A DNA stretch of 64,000 nt, taken from NCBI RefSeq assembly GCF_900115245.1, contig NZ_FOVT01000003.1:186001-250000 (forward strand). Reading direction: 5' to 3'. Shown in pieces: positions 48,772 to 57,399 of the stretch (positions within the stretch are counted from its first letter, which is position 1; every line of letters begins with the position of its first letter). The translations under genes were made by a program, and so were the position numbers. The notes under the pieces were generated by a model that did no database searches, was not told where the DNA came from, and worked only from the letters and a program-made list of their open reading frames with translations. This DNA is from Mesorhizobium sp. NFR06. Lineage in GTDB: Bacteria; Pseudomonadota; Alphaproteobacteria; Rhizobiales; Rhizobiaceae.

Positions 48772-49743
48772 TTACTTGATCGCCTTGTCGGTGACAGCGG
48801 TCGTGTAGGCGCCGCTCGGCTCCTTGCTGATGATCTTCTGATCGAGCAGAGCCTTGGCGGTGCGCTCGTAGGCTGCCGGGATCAGTTTGCCATCCGCATT
48901 GTCGACCAGCTTGGCCACCTCCTTCATCATGAATTTCTGGTGGTTCTCGTCCTGGCCGCCATTGTCCACGACAATCCCGGCCGCCTCGTCGGGGTTCTCG
49001 GTGGCATATTTCCAGCCCTTCATCGAGGCGCGCACGAAGCGCACCATCTTGTCCTCGAAGGCCGGATCCTTGAGCTTGTCCTCGAGCGTGTAGAGCCCAT
49101 CCTCCAACAGGTCGTTGCCCATGGCCGAGTAGTTGAAGACGATGAGGTCTTCCGGCTTGTAGCCGGCATCCAGCACCTGACCGTATTCGTTGTAGGTCAT
49201 GACCGAAATGCAGTCGGCCTGTTTCTGGATCAGCGGCTGCACGTCGAAGCTCTGCTTGAGCACGGTTACGCCGTCCGGCCCGCCATCGGTCTTGAGGCCG
49301 ATCTTGTTCATCCAGGCGTAGAAGGGATACTCATTGCCGAAGAACCAGACGCCGAGCGTGTGGCCCTTGAAGTCGGCCTCGGTCTTGATCGGTCCGTTCT
49401 TGGGGCAGACCAGTTCCATGCCCGCCTTCTTGAACGGCTGGGCGATGTTGACGAGCATCACGCCCTTGTCGCGGGCCGCGAGCGCCCCGCCCATCCAGTC
49501 GACGATGACGTCGGCGCCGCCGCCGGCGATCACCTGCTCTGGGGCAATGTCGGGACCGCCCGGCTTGATGTCGACGTCGAGGCCTTCGGCATCATAGAAG
49601 CCCTTGGCCTTGGCGACATAGTAGCCGGCGAACTGGGCCTGCGTGACCCATTTCAGCTGCAGTGTCACCTTGTCGGCGGCCATCGCCTGGAAGGCGGCCA
49701 GCGACATGGCGCCGGCCAAAGCAGAAATCAGCAGTCTTTTCAT
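48772..49743 (-). CDS. ABC transporter substrate-binding protein (NMT1/THI5-like), probable pyrimidine or hydantoin importer
   Basis: Periplasmic binding protein, 323 aa from ATG 49743 (RBS AGAGGG). The signal peptide is about 1-22, ending QAMAA. LQLKWVTQAQFAGYYVAKAKGFYDAEGLDV near 28-57 is the NMT1/THI5 (ThiY/RibY/SsuA-like) opening for heteroaromatic ligands. VDWMGGALAARDKG and NEYPFYAWM are further pocket segments. It is the last gene of a four-gene ABC operon next to pyrimidine-degrading enzymes, so the ligand is probably a pyrimidine, dihydropyrimidine or hydantoin. The ligand is inference. Confidence 0.88.
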   Translation of the reverse strand: MKRLLISALAGAMSLAAFQAMAADKVTLQLKWVTQAQFAGYYVAKAKGFYDAEGLDVDIKPGGPDIAPEQVIAGGGADVIVDWMGGALAARDKGVMLVNIAQPFKKAGMELVCPKNGPIKTEADFKGHTLGVWFFGNEYPFYAWMNKIGLKTDGGPDGVTVLKQSFDVQPLIQKQADCISVMTYNEYGQVLDAGYKPEDLIVFNYSAMGNDLLEDGLYTLEDKLKDPAFEDKMVRFVRASMKGWKYATENPDEAAGIVVDNGGQDENHQKFMMKEVAKLVDNADGKLIPAAYERTAKALLDQKIISKEPSGAYTTAVTDKAIK

Positions 49744-49782
49744 GTTTTTACCCTCTGAAGTTAGCACCCAAACCCACCGCCC

Positions 49783-50916
49783 CTATCCACCTCGGACAGA
49801 GGGATGCCAAAACGTGACGGCTCTCTCGATGAGAGCGACCACGCCATAAAAGACCGAACCCGCAAGGGCTGCAACTGCGATTTCGGCCCAAACCATGTCG
49901 ATGTTCATCCGCCCGACTTCCGTCGAAATGCGGAATCCCATGCCGACCACCGGCGTGCCGAAGAACTCCGCGACGATGGCGCCGATCAGCGCCAGCGTCG
50001 AGTTGATCTTCAGCGCATTGAAGATGAACGGCATTGCCGCCGGCAGCCTGAGCTTCAACAAGGTCGGCCAATAACCCGACGCGTAGGTGCGCATCAGGTC
50101 GCGTTCCATGTGCCCGGAGGCGGCAAGCCCGGCGACCGTGTTCACCAGCATCGGGAAGAATGTCATGATGATGACGACAGCGGCCTTGGACGGCCAGTCG
50201 AAGCCGAACCACATGACCATGATCGGCGCGACACCGATGATCGGCAGCGCCGAAACCATATTGCCGATCGGCAGCAGACCGCGCCGCAGGAACGGCACCC
50301 GGTCGGCGAGGATGGCGACGACGAAGCCGGCGAGGTTGCCCACGACATAGCCGATCAGCACCGCCTTGAAGATCGTCTGCCGCACATCCGACCCCAGGAT
50401 CGGCAGCGAATTGGCGATGCGCGCGCCGATGGCGCTTGGCGGCGGCAGCAGGATGAAAGGGATCCCCGCGCCGCGCGTCACCGCTTCCCAGATAATCAGG
50501 ATCCAGGCGCCGAAGATCGCCGGGATGATCAGGCGCAGCGCTATCGACATCGGACGCGCCGTTGCGCGACGACCTGAAAGGATCGTAACACAGCGCCAAG
50601 CCAGCAGCCACGCGGAAGCAAGCAGCAAGTAGTATGCGGGACCTGCGGTTCCTTCATGGCCTTTGATACCGGCAAGCAGGAAAAATGCCGCGCCATGCGC
50701 ACCGGCAAAAAGGAAAACCGCCTCCAACAGCCTGTTTGAGGTGTAGTTTGCCGCCAAAGTCGAGATCAGAACCAAGGCTATCGCGACCCCGCCGGAAAGA
50801 GTGCCGTAGGGCGGCGGAGCGCTTGGAACGCCGTTCATAGAAGCGAATAGAAAAGCAAGGAGTCCGGCAAACGGGAGAACAATCCAAGTCTGCCAACTGT
50901 GGTTCGGAAACCTCAT
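49783..50916 (-). CDS. ABC transporter permease with extended N-terminal membrane domain
   Basis: 377 aa. Residues about 130-375 are a normal SsuC/TauC-type permease with the EAA-loop ASGYWPTLLKLRLPAAMPFIFNALK. The first 120 residues carry three to four extra hydrophobic segments (for example WIVLPFAGLLAFLFASM, LLEAVFLFAGAHGAAFFLLAG) not needed for the usual six-span fold. The ATG overlaps the partner permease stop by 4 bases. The extension may have a sensing or assembly role; nothing in it is recognisable. Confidence 0.88.
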   Translation of the reverse strand: MRFPNHSWQTWIVLPFAGLLAFLFASMNGVPSAPPPYGTLSGGVAIALVLISTLAANYTSNRLLEAVFLFAGAHGAAFFLLAGIKGHEGTAGPAYYLLLASAWLLAWRCVTILSGRRATARPMSIALRLIIPAIFGAWILIIWEAVTRGAGIPFILLPPPSAIGARIANSLPILGSDVRQTIFKAVLIGYVVGNLAGFVVAILADRVPFLRRGLLPIGNMVSALPIIGVAPIMVMWFGFDWPSKAAVVIIMTFFPMLVNTVAGLAASGHMERDLMRTYASGYWPTLLKLRLPAAMPFIFNALKINSTLALIGAIVAEFFGTPVVGMGFRISTEVGRMNIDMVWAEIAVAALAGSVFYGVVALIERAVTFWHPSVRGG

Positions 50917-51791
50917 GCCGGCCTCCCGCCCATGGCGCGATCGACGAGTCGTCCGGCAATACCCACCACCATCACCAGCAGCGCGGCAACGATGGAGCCC
51001 GCAACCAAGGCCGACCAGATATCGACGGTCTGGCTGTAATAGGCGCCGGCGAGCAGCTTGGCGCCAATACCGGCAACGGCGCCCGTCGGCAGTTCACCGA
51101 CGATGGCGCCAACCAGGCTTGCCGCCACCGCCACCTTCATCGAGGTGAAAAGGAACGGCACCGAAGCCGGCACACGCAGCTTCCAGAACGTTTGCGAGCG
51201 GCTGGCATTGTAGGTGTGCATCAAATCGAGATGCATGAGTTCGGGCGAGCGCAGGCCCTTCACCATGCCGACGGCGACGGGGAAGAACGACAGATAGGTC
51301 GAGATCAGCGCCTTCGGGATCAGGCCGGTGATGCCGACAGCCGCCAAAACCACGATGATCATCGGCGCCACCGCCAGGATGGGAATGGTCTGCGAGGCGA
51401 TGATCCATGGCATCAGGCTGCGGTCGAGCGTCGCCACATGCACGATGCCCACGGCAATGACGATGCCGAGCGCGGTGCCGAAGGCAAAGCCGAGCAGCGT
51501 CGAGGACAGCGTCACCCAGGCGTTGTAGACCAGGCTGCGGTTCGAGGTGACGCTGCGCAGGAAGGTGTTTTCAAAGAAATTCACCGCCACCTGGTGCGGC
51601 GCCGGCAGCGTCGGCTTCGGCTGCGCCAGGGTCTTGCCGACGAATTCGACGACACCCGGCGTCTCATTGGCGCGGCTGTCGAGATCGCGCTGGAACGGCG
51701 CGTTGAGGATGACGGCGAAGACGTACCAGAGCACGACCACGCCGGCGAGGATGGCGGTCACGGGGAAGATCTTGGAGCGGAAGCTATCCAT
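50913..51791 (-). CDS. ABC transporter permease
   Basis: 292-aa inner-membrane permease of the BPD_transp_1 (SsuC/TauC) type with six predicted segments. The EAA loop reads YNASRSQTFWKLRVPASVPFLFTSMKVA. The N-terminal periplasmic loop (residues about 30-85) is longer than average. Coupled by 4 bases to the second permease, it would form a heterodimeric channel. No domain suggests a specific ligand. Confidence 0.9.
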   Translation of the reverse strand: MDSFRSKIFPVTAILAGVVVLWYVFAVILNAPFQRDLDSRANETPGVVEFVGKTLAQPKPTLPAPHQVAVNFFENTFLRSVTSNRSLVYNAWVTLSSTLLGFAFGTALGIVIAVGIVHVATLDRSLMPWIIASQTIPILAVAPMIIVVLAAVGITGLIPKALISTYLSFFPVAVGMVKGLRSPELMHLDLMHTYNASRSQTFWKLRVPASVPFLFTSMKVAVAASLVGAIVGELPTGAVAGIGAKLLAGAYYSQTVDIWSALVAGSIVAALLVMVVGIAGRLVDRAMGGRPA

Positions 51792-52000
51792 GGGCGCCCC
51801 CTCCTCTCCCCGCCGGGGAGAGGGTGGCCGGAGCGAAGCGAAGGCCGGGTGCCTTCGCTTTCGGTGCCGCAGCGCTCGTTCCTTTCGTCATCCTAGGGCG
51901 AAGCAGGCGCGAAGCCGCGCGCGTAGTGGGAGCCGCCCAACGCGATTTCGTCATCCTAGGGCGGAGCGACGCGAAGCGGAGCGCAGACCCTAGGATGACG
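51792..52000. repeat. intergenic repeat cluster, family D
   Basis: Lies in the 242-base gap between permease and ATPase genes. The first 55 bases (CCCCTCCTCTCCCCGCCGGG onward) are one dispersed element with a GGGGAGAGGG palindrome. From 51886 to 52000 there are two left arms CGTCATCCTAGGGCG and one right arm CCCTAGGATGACG, a nested inverted repeat related to family E at 59668-59870. The repeats interrupt the ABC operon, which may lower expression of downstream genes. Confidence 0.75.
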
Positions 52001-52033
52001 ACAGCGCGATCAGTCGCTCGCTCGCAAAGGCCC

Positions 52034-52825
52034 TCAATCATCATAGCTGTGCCCAGCCCTCAGCCCGTCGCGCACGCGCGCGGCGATCGCCAGGAATTCC
52101 GGCGTCTCGCGGATATCGAGCGGCCGCTTACTCGGCAGCGTGGATTCGATGATGTCGGTGACGCGGCCGGGTCGCGGCGACATCACCACGATGCGCGTCG
52201 ACAGATAGACCGCCTCGGGAATCGAGTGGGTGACGAAGCAGATCGTCTTGTTGGTCCTGCCCCAGAGGTCGAGAAGCTGCTCGTTCAGATGGTCGCGCAC
52301 GATCTCGTCCAGCGCGCCGAACGGCTCGTCCATGAGCAGCAGGTCGGCGTCGAAGGCCAGCGCGCGCGCGATCGAGGCGCGCTGCTGCATGCCGCCCGAG
52401 AGCTGCCAGGGATATTTCTTCTCGAAGCCGGAGAGGTTGACGAGTTCCATCGTGCGCTTGATGCGCTCGGCCTGTTCGGCCTGGCTGAGCCCGATGATCT
52501 CCAGCGGCAGCGCCACATTGCGCTCGATCGTTCGCCACGGAAACAGCGCCGCCGCCTGGAACACATAGCCGTAGGCCCGCTTCTCGCGCGCCTGTTCCGG
52601 CGTCATTCCGTTGACCGAGATTGTCCCCGATGTCGGCTTTTCGAGGTCGGCAATGACGCGCAGCAAGGTGGTCTTGCCGCAACCCGATGGGCCGATGAAG
52701 GAGACGAACTCACCTTTGCCGATGGTCAGATCGACATTGGACAGCGCCCGCACCGGACCGTCGTTGGTCTGGAAGGTGAGGTCGAGCTTGCTTGCCGAAA
52801 CGACGGCTGGCGAATTCCCCGTCAT
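52034..52825 (-). CDS. ABC transporter ATP-binding protein
   Basis: 263-aa ATPase of the SsuB/TauB group, start ATG 52825; an in-frame GTG at 52849 is possible. Walker A GPSGCGKTT, Q-loop YVFQAAALFPWRT, signature LSGGMQQRASIARAL, Walker B LLLMDEPFGALDE and H-loop FVTHSIPEA are all intact. It drives the transporter formed by the two downstream permeases. Divergent from the cupin gene, with 128 bases between starts. Confidence 0.93.
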   Translation of the reverse strand: MTGNSPAVVSASKLDLTFQTNDGPVRALSNVDLTIGKGEFVSFIGPSGCGKTTLLRVIADLEKPTSGTISVNGMTPEQAREKRAYGYVFQAAALFPWRTIERNVALPLEIIGLSQAEQAERIKRTMELVNLSGFEKKYPWQLSGGMQQRASIARALAFDADLLLMDEPFGALDEIVRDHLNEQLLDLWGRTNKTICFVTHSIPEAVYLSTRIVVMSPRPGRVTDIIESTLPSKRPLDIRETPEFLAIAARVRDGLRAGHSYDD

Positions 52826-52953
52826 CGGCTGGAGCCCGCCTTTTCCCACCGCTGCTGCGCAGGCCGGAATCCGATTGCATTTGTCGCGATGTTGTTTTCC
52901 ACTCGCCCCGTCCCATTGGCCTTCCCGTCAGATTGACGCCCGGAGTTGCCCCG

Positions 52954-53358
52954 ATGTCGCCCAAACCGACCTGTCATCTTATCCGCCCTGAAAGCACTTA
53001 TGAAGGCAAGCAGGGGCTGAGCTATTTCGCCGGCATCGCCGCCGAGACCGTCGGCTCCTCCGGCATCTGCATGCATGTGCTCACCATGCCGCCCGGCGCC
53101 CGCGCCAAGGCGCATATGCATGAAAACCACGAGACGGCGATCTACGTGCTCTCCGGCGAAGTCCACACCTGGTACGGCGACCGGCTCGAGCATCACATCG
53201 TCGTCAAGGCCGGCGACCTGTTCTACATTCCGGCCGGCGTGCCGCATCTGCCTGCCAATCTGAGCGGCGCCCCGTCTTCGGCGGTCATCGCCCGCACCGA
53301 TCCCAACGAACAGGAGAGCGTCGTCCTGCTGCCGGAACTGGATGCGCTGGTTGCCTGA
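52954..53358 (+). CDS. cupin-domain protein
   Basis: 134-aa single-domain cupin. Motif 1 is HMHENHETAIYVLSGEVHTWYG (His/His/Glu metal ligands) and motif 2 is GDLFYIPAGVPHLPANL with the third His. Such small cupins can be metal-dependent isomerases, dioxygenases or ligand sensors. It is the only plus-strand gene inside the pyrimidine cluster and may assist the pathway, for example on ureido or hydantoin intermediates, but that is context only. Confidence 0.88.
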   Translation: MSPKPTCHLIRPESTYEGKQGLSYFAGIAAETVGSSGICMHVLTMPPGARAKAHMHENHETAIYVLSGEVHTWYGDRLEHHIVVKAGDLFYIPAGVPHLPANLSGAPSSAVIARTDPNEQESVVLLPELDALVA

Positions 53359-53384
53359 AGTCGTCAAATGAGGAAAGCTGGCCG

Positions 53385-53762
53385 TCATCGGCACCGGGAG
53401 ACTTCCCCGTAGACAGTGCCGTCCTCGTCAGCGATCACCAACTTCTTGGCGTTCTTGGGACTGCGCCTTATGGTGAATTGGACTGGCGACTGGCCGTCCT
53501 CGCCTTCCGCCTCGCACATCGACTTCACCACCAGCGAACCATCAGCCTGCGTCTTCTTCTCGGTGAAGGTGCAGGCGCTGGCGGCCGTGATCAGTTCCTT
53601 GTCGGTGACAAGCAGCATCCTATCGGCGGCGACTTGCTGGCCGTTTTTGTTGATGCAGCCATATTTGTCGCCATAAGACTTGGACAGGTCGATGCCGGCC
53701 GCGAAGGCCGGGACGGCGGCCAGAATTGCGGATGCCGCGATTGCCAGATGAATGGCGCGCAC
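53385..53762 (-). CDS. secreted protein of unknown function
   Basis: 125 aa with GTG start at 53762, directly after the dihydropyrimidinase stop (2-base gap). Residues 1-21 are a signal peptide (AIAASAILAAVPAFA). The mature part has four Cys (CINKNG, ACTFTEK, KSMCEAEG, SRCR), suggesting two disulfides in a small periplasmic beta-rich protein. No family recognised. Its 3' end lies close to the cupin gene on the other strand. Confidence 0.75.
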   Translation of the reverse strand: MRAIHLAIAASAILAAVPAFAAGIDLSKSYGDKYGCINKNGQQVAADRMLLVTDKELITAASACTFTEKKTQADGSLVVKSMCEAEGEDGQSPVQFTIRRSPKNAKKLVIADEDGTVYGEVSRCR

Positions 53763-53764
53763 GC

Positions 53765-55216
53765 TCAGACCCCCGTCGCCGGAATGCCGGAGCGCTCGAC
53801 CTTGCGCGGCGCCGAGATCTCCTTCCAGGTCGACAGCGCTCGGTTGACCGCCGCGTTCGGCTCGCGGGCGACGAACTCGCCATGGCCGATCTTGGCCTTC
53901 ACCTCAGCCTCCTCGATCGAAAGCTCACCGCGCGAAAAGACGAAGCGCGGCAGGCCGGTGACCTCAAAACCTTCAAAGACGTTGTAGTCGATCACCGACT
54001 GCTGCTTCTTGGCCGTGATCGTCTTCTTGCGCTTCGGATCCCAGACCACGATGTCGGCGTCCGCGCCTTCGACGATCGCGCCCTTCCTCGGATACATGTT
54101 GAGTATCTTGGCGATGTTGGTCGAGGTCACCGCGACGAACTCGTTCATCGTCAGGCGTCCGGTGTTGACGCCGGTCGTCCACAGCACCGGCAAGCGGTCC
54201 TCGAGCCCGCCCGTGCCGTTCGGGATCTTAGTGAAATCGCCGACGCCGTTGCGCTTCTGCTCGGTGGTGAAGGAGCAGTGGTCGGTCGCCACCACCTGCA
54301 GCGACCCGGCCTGCAAGCCAGCCCAGAGCGAATCCTGGTGCAGCTTGTTGCGGAAGGGCGGGCTCATCACACGGCGCGCCGCGTGATCCCAGTCCTTGTT
54401 GAAATATTCGGTCTCGTCCAGTGTCAGGTGCTGGATCAGCGGCTCGCCATAGACGCGCATGCCCTTCTGGCGGGCGCGACGGATGGCTTCATGGCTCTGC
54501 TCGCACGAGACGTGTACGACATAGAGCGGCACGCCGGCCATGTCGGCGATCATGATGGCGCGGTTTGTGGCCTCGCCCTCCACTTCCGGCGGACGCGAAT
54601 AGGCGTGGCCTTCGGGGCCGTTGTTGCCGGCGGCGAGCAGCTTTTGCGAAAGTGCTGCAACCACGTCGCCGTTCTCGGCATGGACCAGCGGCAGCGCGCC
54701 GAGGTCGGCGCAGCGCTGGAACGACGAATACATCTCGTCGTCGTCGACCATCAGCGCGCCCTTATAGGCCATGAAGTGCTTGAACGAGGTGATGCCTCGA
54801 TCGACGACATCCGCCATCTCGTCGAACACCTGCTTGCCCCACCAGGTGATCGCCATGTGGAAGGAGTAATCGCAAGACGCCTTGGAGGTCTTGTTGTCCC
54901 ACATCTGCAGCGCCTCGAGCAGCGACTGCTGCGGCGCAGGCAGGCAGAAATCGACGACCATGGTCGTGCCGCCGGAGAGTGCCGCGCGCGTGCCGGATTC
55001 GAAATCGTCGGCCGAATAGGTGCCCATGAAGGGCATTTCGAGATGGGTGTGCGGATCGATGCCGCCCGGCATGACGTAGCAGCCGGTAGCGTCGAACTCG
55101 TGATCGCCGTGCAGGTTCGAGCCGATGGCGACGATCTTGCCGTGCTGCATCAGCACGTCCGCCTTCCACGTGCGGTCGGCTGTGACGATGGTGCCGTTCC
55201 GGATGACTTTGGTCAT
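53765..55216 (-). CDS. hydA: dihydropyrimidinase (D-hydantoinase)
   Basis: Zn-dependent amidohydrolase opening dihydrouracil/dihydrothymine to N-carbamoyl-beta-amino acids; also active on hydantoins. It is 483 aa. Metal ligands: His56 and His58 in DPHTHLE, carboxylated Lys152 in FMAYKG, His179 in LVHAEN, His in VHVSCE near 237 and Asp in ATDHC near 316. Substrate-loop GTYSADDFESGT fits dihydropyrimidinase. It lies directly downstream of the carbamoyl-beta-alanine hydrolase, so two consecutive steps of reductive pyrimidine breakdown are adjacent. Confidence 0.95.
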   Translation of the reverse strand: MTKVIRNGTIVTADRTWKADVLMQHGKIVAIGSNLHGDHEFDATGCYVMPGGIDPHTHLEMPFMGTYSADDFESGTRAALSGGTTMVVDFCLPAPQQSLLEALQMWDNKTSKASCDYSFHMAITWWGKQVFDEMADVVDRGITSFKHFMAYKGALMVDDDEMYSSFQRCADLGALPLVHAENGDVVAALSQKLLAAGNNGPEGHAYSRPPEVEGEATNRAIMIADMAGVPLYVVHVSCEQSHEAIRRARQKGMRVYGEPLIQHLTLDETEYFNKDWDHAARRVMSPPFRNKLHQDSLWAGLQAGSLQVVATDHCSFTTEQKRNGVGDFTKIPNGTGGLEDRLPVLWTTGVNTGRLTMNEFVAVTSTNIAKILNMYPRKGAIVEGADADIVVWDPKRKKTITAKKQQSVIDYNVFEGFEVTGLPRFVFSRGELSIEEAEVKAKIGHGEFVAREPNAAVNRALSTWKEISAPRKVERSGIPATGV

Positions 55217-55285
55217 TTTCTTGTTCCCATGTTCTGTCGCGCTTCTTTGCGAGCGGTTTTGGCGAGGCGATTTGGCTCTAGTCGG

Positions 55286-56536
55286 TCATTCTACGATTCC
55301 CGCCGTTTCGACCACCGCGTGGAACAAGACGTCGGCGCCCGCCGCCGCCCATTCTTTGCTGATCTCCTCGGCCTCATTATGGCTGAGCCCGCCGACGCAG
55401 GGACACATGACCATAGTCGCCGGCGCGACCTTGGCCGCCCAGCAGGCGTCGTGCCCGGCGCCTGAAATGATGTTCATGTGGCTGTAGCCCAGCTTTTCGG
55501 CTGCCGTGCGCACGCGGCCGACCAGCGTCGGATCGAAGGTCACCGGGTCGAAATGGCCCACAGCCTCGACCGAGCATTTGACGCCCAGCGCCTCGCAGAT
55601 CTCCGGCGCTTCCTTCTCGATACGGGCGCGCATGCCGTCGAGCTTTGCCTGATCCGGCGAACGGATGTCGACGGTGAAGACGACGGTGCCCGGCAAGACG
55701 TTGCGCGAATTGGGCGAGAATTTCACCTGTCCGACTCCGCCGACGGCGCCGGGCTGGTTTTCCATGGCGACAGTCTGCACCATCTCCAGGATGCGGGCCA
55801 TGGCGAGGCCGGCATTGACGCGCATGTTCATCGGCGTCGAGCCGGTATGCGCCTCCCTGCCGGTCAGCGTGAATTCCAGCCACCACAGGCCCTGGCAGTG
55901 GGTCACCACGCCGATCTGCTTGTTCTCGGCCTCGAGGATCGGCCCCTGCTCGATGTGGTACTCGAAATAGGCATGCATCTTGCGCGCGCCGACCTTCTCG
56001 TCGCCCACCCAGCCGATCCGCTTCAGCTCGTCGCCGAAAGAGGCGCCATCGAGATCCTTGCGGGCGTAGGCGTAATCGAGCGTATGCATGCCGGCGAACA
56101 CGCCCGAGGCGAGCATGGCCGGCGCGAAGCGTGCGCCCTCCTCGTTGGTCCAATTGGTGACGACGATCGGATGCTTCGTCTTGATGCCGAGATCGTTGAG
56201 CGAGCGCACGACCTCCAGGCCTGAGAGCACGCCGAGCACACCGTCATATTTGCCACCGGTGGGCTGGGTATCGAGGTGTGAGCCGACATAGACGGGCAGT
56301 GCGTCCAGATCGGTGCCGGCGCGCGTCATGAACATGGTGCCCATCTGATCGACGCCCATCGAGAGCCCGGCCTCGTCGCACCAGGACTTGAACAATTCGC
56401 GCCCTTGCTTGTCGGAATCGGTGAGCGTCTGGCGATTGTTGCCGCCGGCAATGCCGGGGCCGATCTTCGCCATCTCCATGATGGAATCCCACAAGCGGTC
56501 TGAATTGATTCGCAGATTTTCGCCGGGTGCGGCCAT
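55286..56536 (-). CDS. N-carbamoyl-beta-alanine amidohydrolase (M20-type Zn hydrolase)
   Basis: 416-aa amidohydrolase of the HyuC / allantoate amidohydrolase / beta-ureidopropionase group. It releases CO2 and NH3 from N-carbamoyl-beta-alanine. Metal sites: GSHLDTQPTGGKYDG (His86-Asp97 region), TNEEGARFAPAM (Glu131/132) and YHIEQGP (His near 192); the dimerisation lid includes GREAHTGSTPM; SGAGHDACW is near the C-terminus. Allantoate or L-carbamoyl-amino-acid substrates are possible alternatives; the neighbours favour pyrimidines. First gene of the operon behind two RutR-like sites. Confidence 0.92.
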   Translation of the reverse strand: MAAPGENLRINSDRLWDSIMEMAKIGPGIAGGNNRQTLTDSDKQGRELFKSWCDEAGLSMGVDQMGTMFMTRAGTDLDALPVYVGSHLDTQPTGGKYDGVLGVLSGLEVVRSLNDLGIKTKHPIVVTNWTNEEGARFAPAMLASGVFAGMHTLDYAYARKDLDGASFGDELKRIGWVGDEKVGARKMHAYFEYHIEQGPILEAENKQIGVVTHCQGLWWLEFTLTGREAHTGSTPMNMRVNAGLAMARILEMVQTVAMENQPGAVGGVGQVKFSPNSRNVLPGTVVFTVDIRSPDQAKLDGMRARIEKEAPEICEALGVKCSVEAVGHFDPVTFDPTLVGRVRTAAEKLGYSHMNIISGAGHDACWAAKVAPATMVMCPCVGGLSHNEAEEISKEWAAAGADVLFHAVVETAGIVE

Positions 56537-56589
56537 TTGCGGTTCCCATTTTCACCAGGGGTCTTGTCGCCCCTTGAGTGGTTTGCATC

Positions 56590-56638
56590 CTGACCGTATG
56601 GTCAGCTTTCAGACTACACAACCTGACCAAGCGGTCAA
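56590..56638. promoter_or_regulatory. two RutR-like operator palindromes
   Basis: CTGACC-GTAT-GGTCAG (56590-56605, perfect) and CTGACC-AAGC-GGTCAA (56623-56638, one mismatch) lie 33 bp centre to centre in the divergent region between the amidohydrolase and the TetR gene. E. coli RutR binds TTGACCANNTGGTCAA, so both fit well. The spacing of about three helical turns allows cooperative binding and joint control of both genes. Confidence 0.85.
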
Positions 56639-56657
56639 CGAGAATCTTGGGGAAGAC

Positions 56658-57296
56658 ATGAGCGAACTCACCCGCCCCATGCGGCGCCAGGACATAAGGC
56701 GGGAGAATGAGAAAGCCATTCTGCTTGCCGCCGAAAAAGTCTTCGCGGAGGCCGGGTTTGGCGGCGCCACGATGCAGCTGATCGCCGATCTGGCAGGGCT
56801 GCCAAAGGCAAATCTCCACTATTATTTCGCCACCAAGGAAGAACTCTACCGGTCCGTCGTCCAGAACATTTTTGAGATCTGGCTGCAGGCGGCCAATTGC
56901 TTCGACGTGGCGCGCGGCCCGGTGGACGGCATCAGCGCCTATATCGACGCCAAGATGGAAATATCGCGCCGCCACCCGGACGGTTCGAAAGTCTGGGCCT
57001 CGGAAGTGATGCACGGCGCGCCGGTGCTTCAGGACTATATGGAATCGACGCTGCGCGAATGGACCGACGGCCGCGTCGAGATCATCAGGCGCTGGATCGA
57101 GGAAGGCCAGATGGATCCGGTGGACCCGCGCCATCTACTCTACATGCTTTGGGCCACGACCCAGCATTACGCCGATTTCGGCCATCAGATCGAGACGCTC
57201 AATGGCGGCAAATCCCTGTCCGACCGGCAATGGCGGGAAGCCAAGGAAAATATCAAACGGGTGATCCTGAAAGGTATAGGCGCACTGCCCGCTTGA
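56658..57296 (+). CDS. RutR-family TetR regulator (pyrimidine-responsive), copy 1
   Basis: 212 aa from ATG 56658 (RBS GGGGAAG). The helix-turn-helix is at about 18-62 (ILLAAEKVFAEAGFGGATMQLIADLAGLPKANLHYYF). The C-terminal domain carries WASEVMHGAPVLQDYM and LLYMLWATTQHYADFG, the RutR (YcdC) signature. In E. coli, RutR releases DNA on binding uracil or thymine. Divergent from the catabolic operon across two RutR-like sites, it is probably the local repressor. Confidence 0.93.
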   Translation: MSELTRPMRRQDIRRENEKAILLAAEKVFAEAGFGGATMQLIADLAGLPKANLHYYFATKEELYRSVVQNIFEIWLQAANCFDVARGPVDGISAYIDAKMEISRRHPDGSKVWASEVMHGAPVLQDYMESTLREWTDGRVEIIRRWIEEGQMDPVDPRHLLYMLWATTQHYADFGHQIETLNGGKSLSDRQWREAKENIKRVILKGIGALPA

Positions 57297-57399
57297 ATTA
57301 TCACGTCGCCTTCGAGGTCAGGTCGGCGCGTCGCCCGCGCCCCGGCCGTTCGCGGCGCGGACACCCTCCCTCGACCGGGGGGTATCCGCGCCTGGTTGG

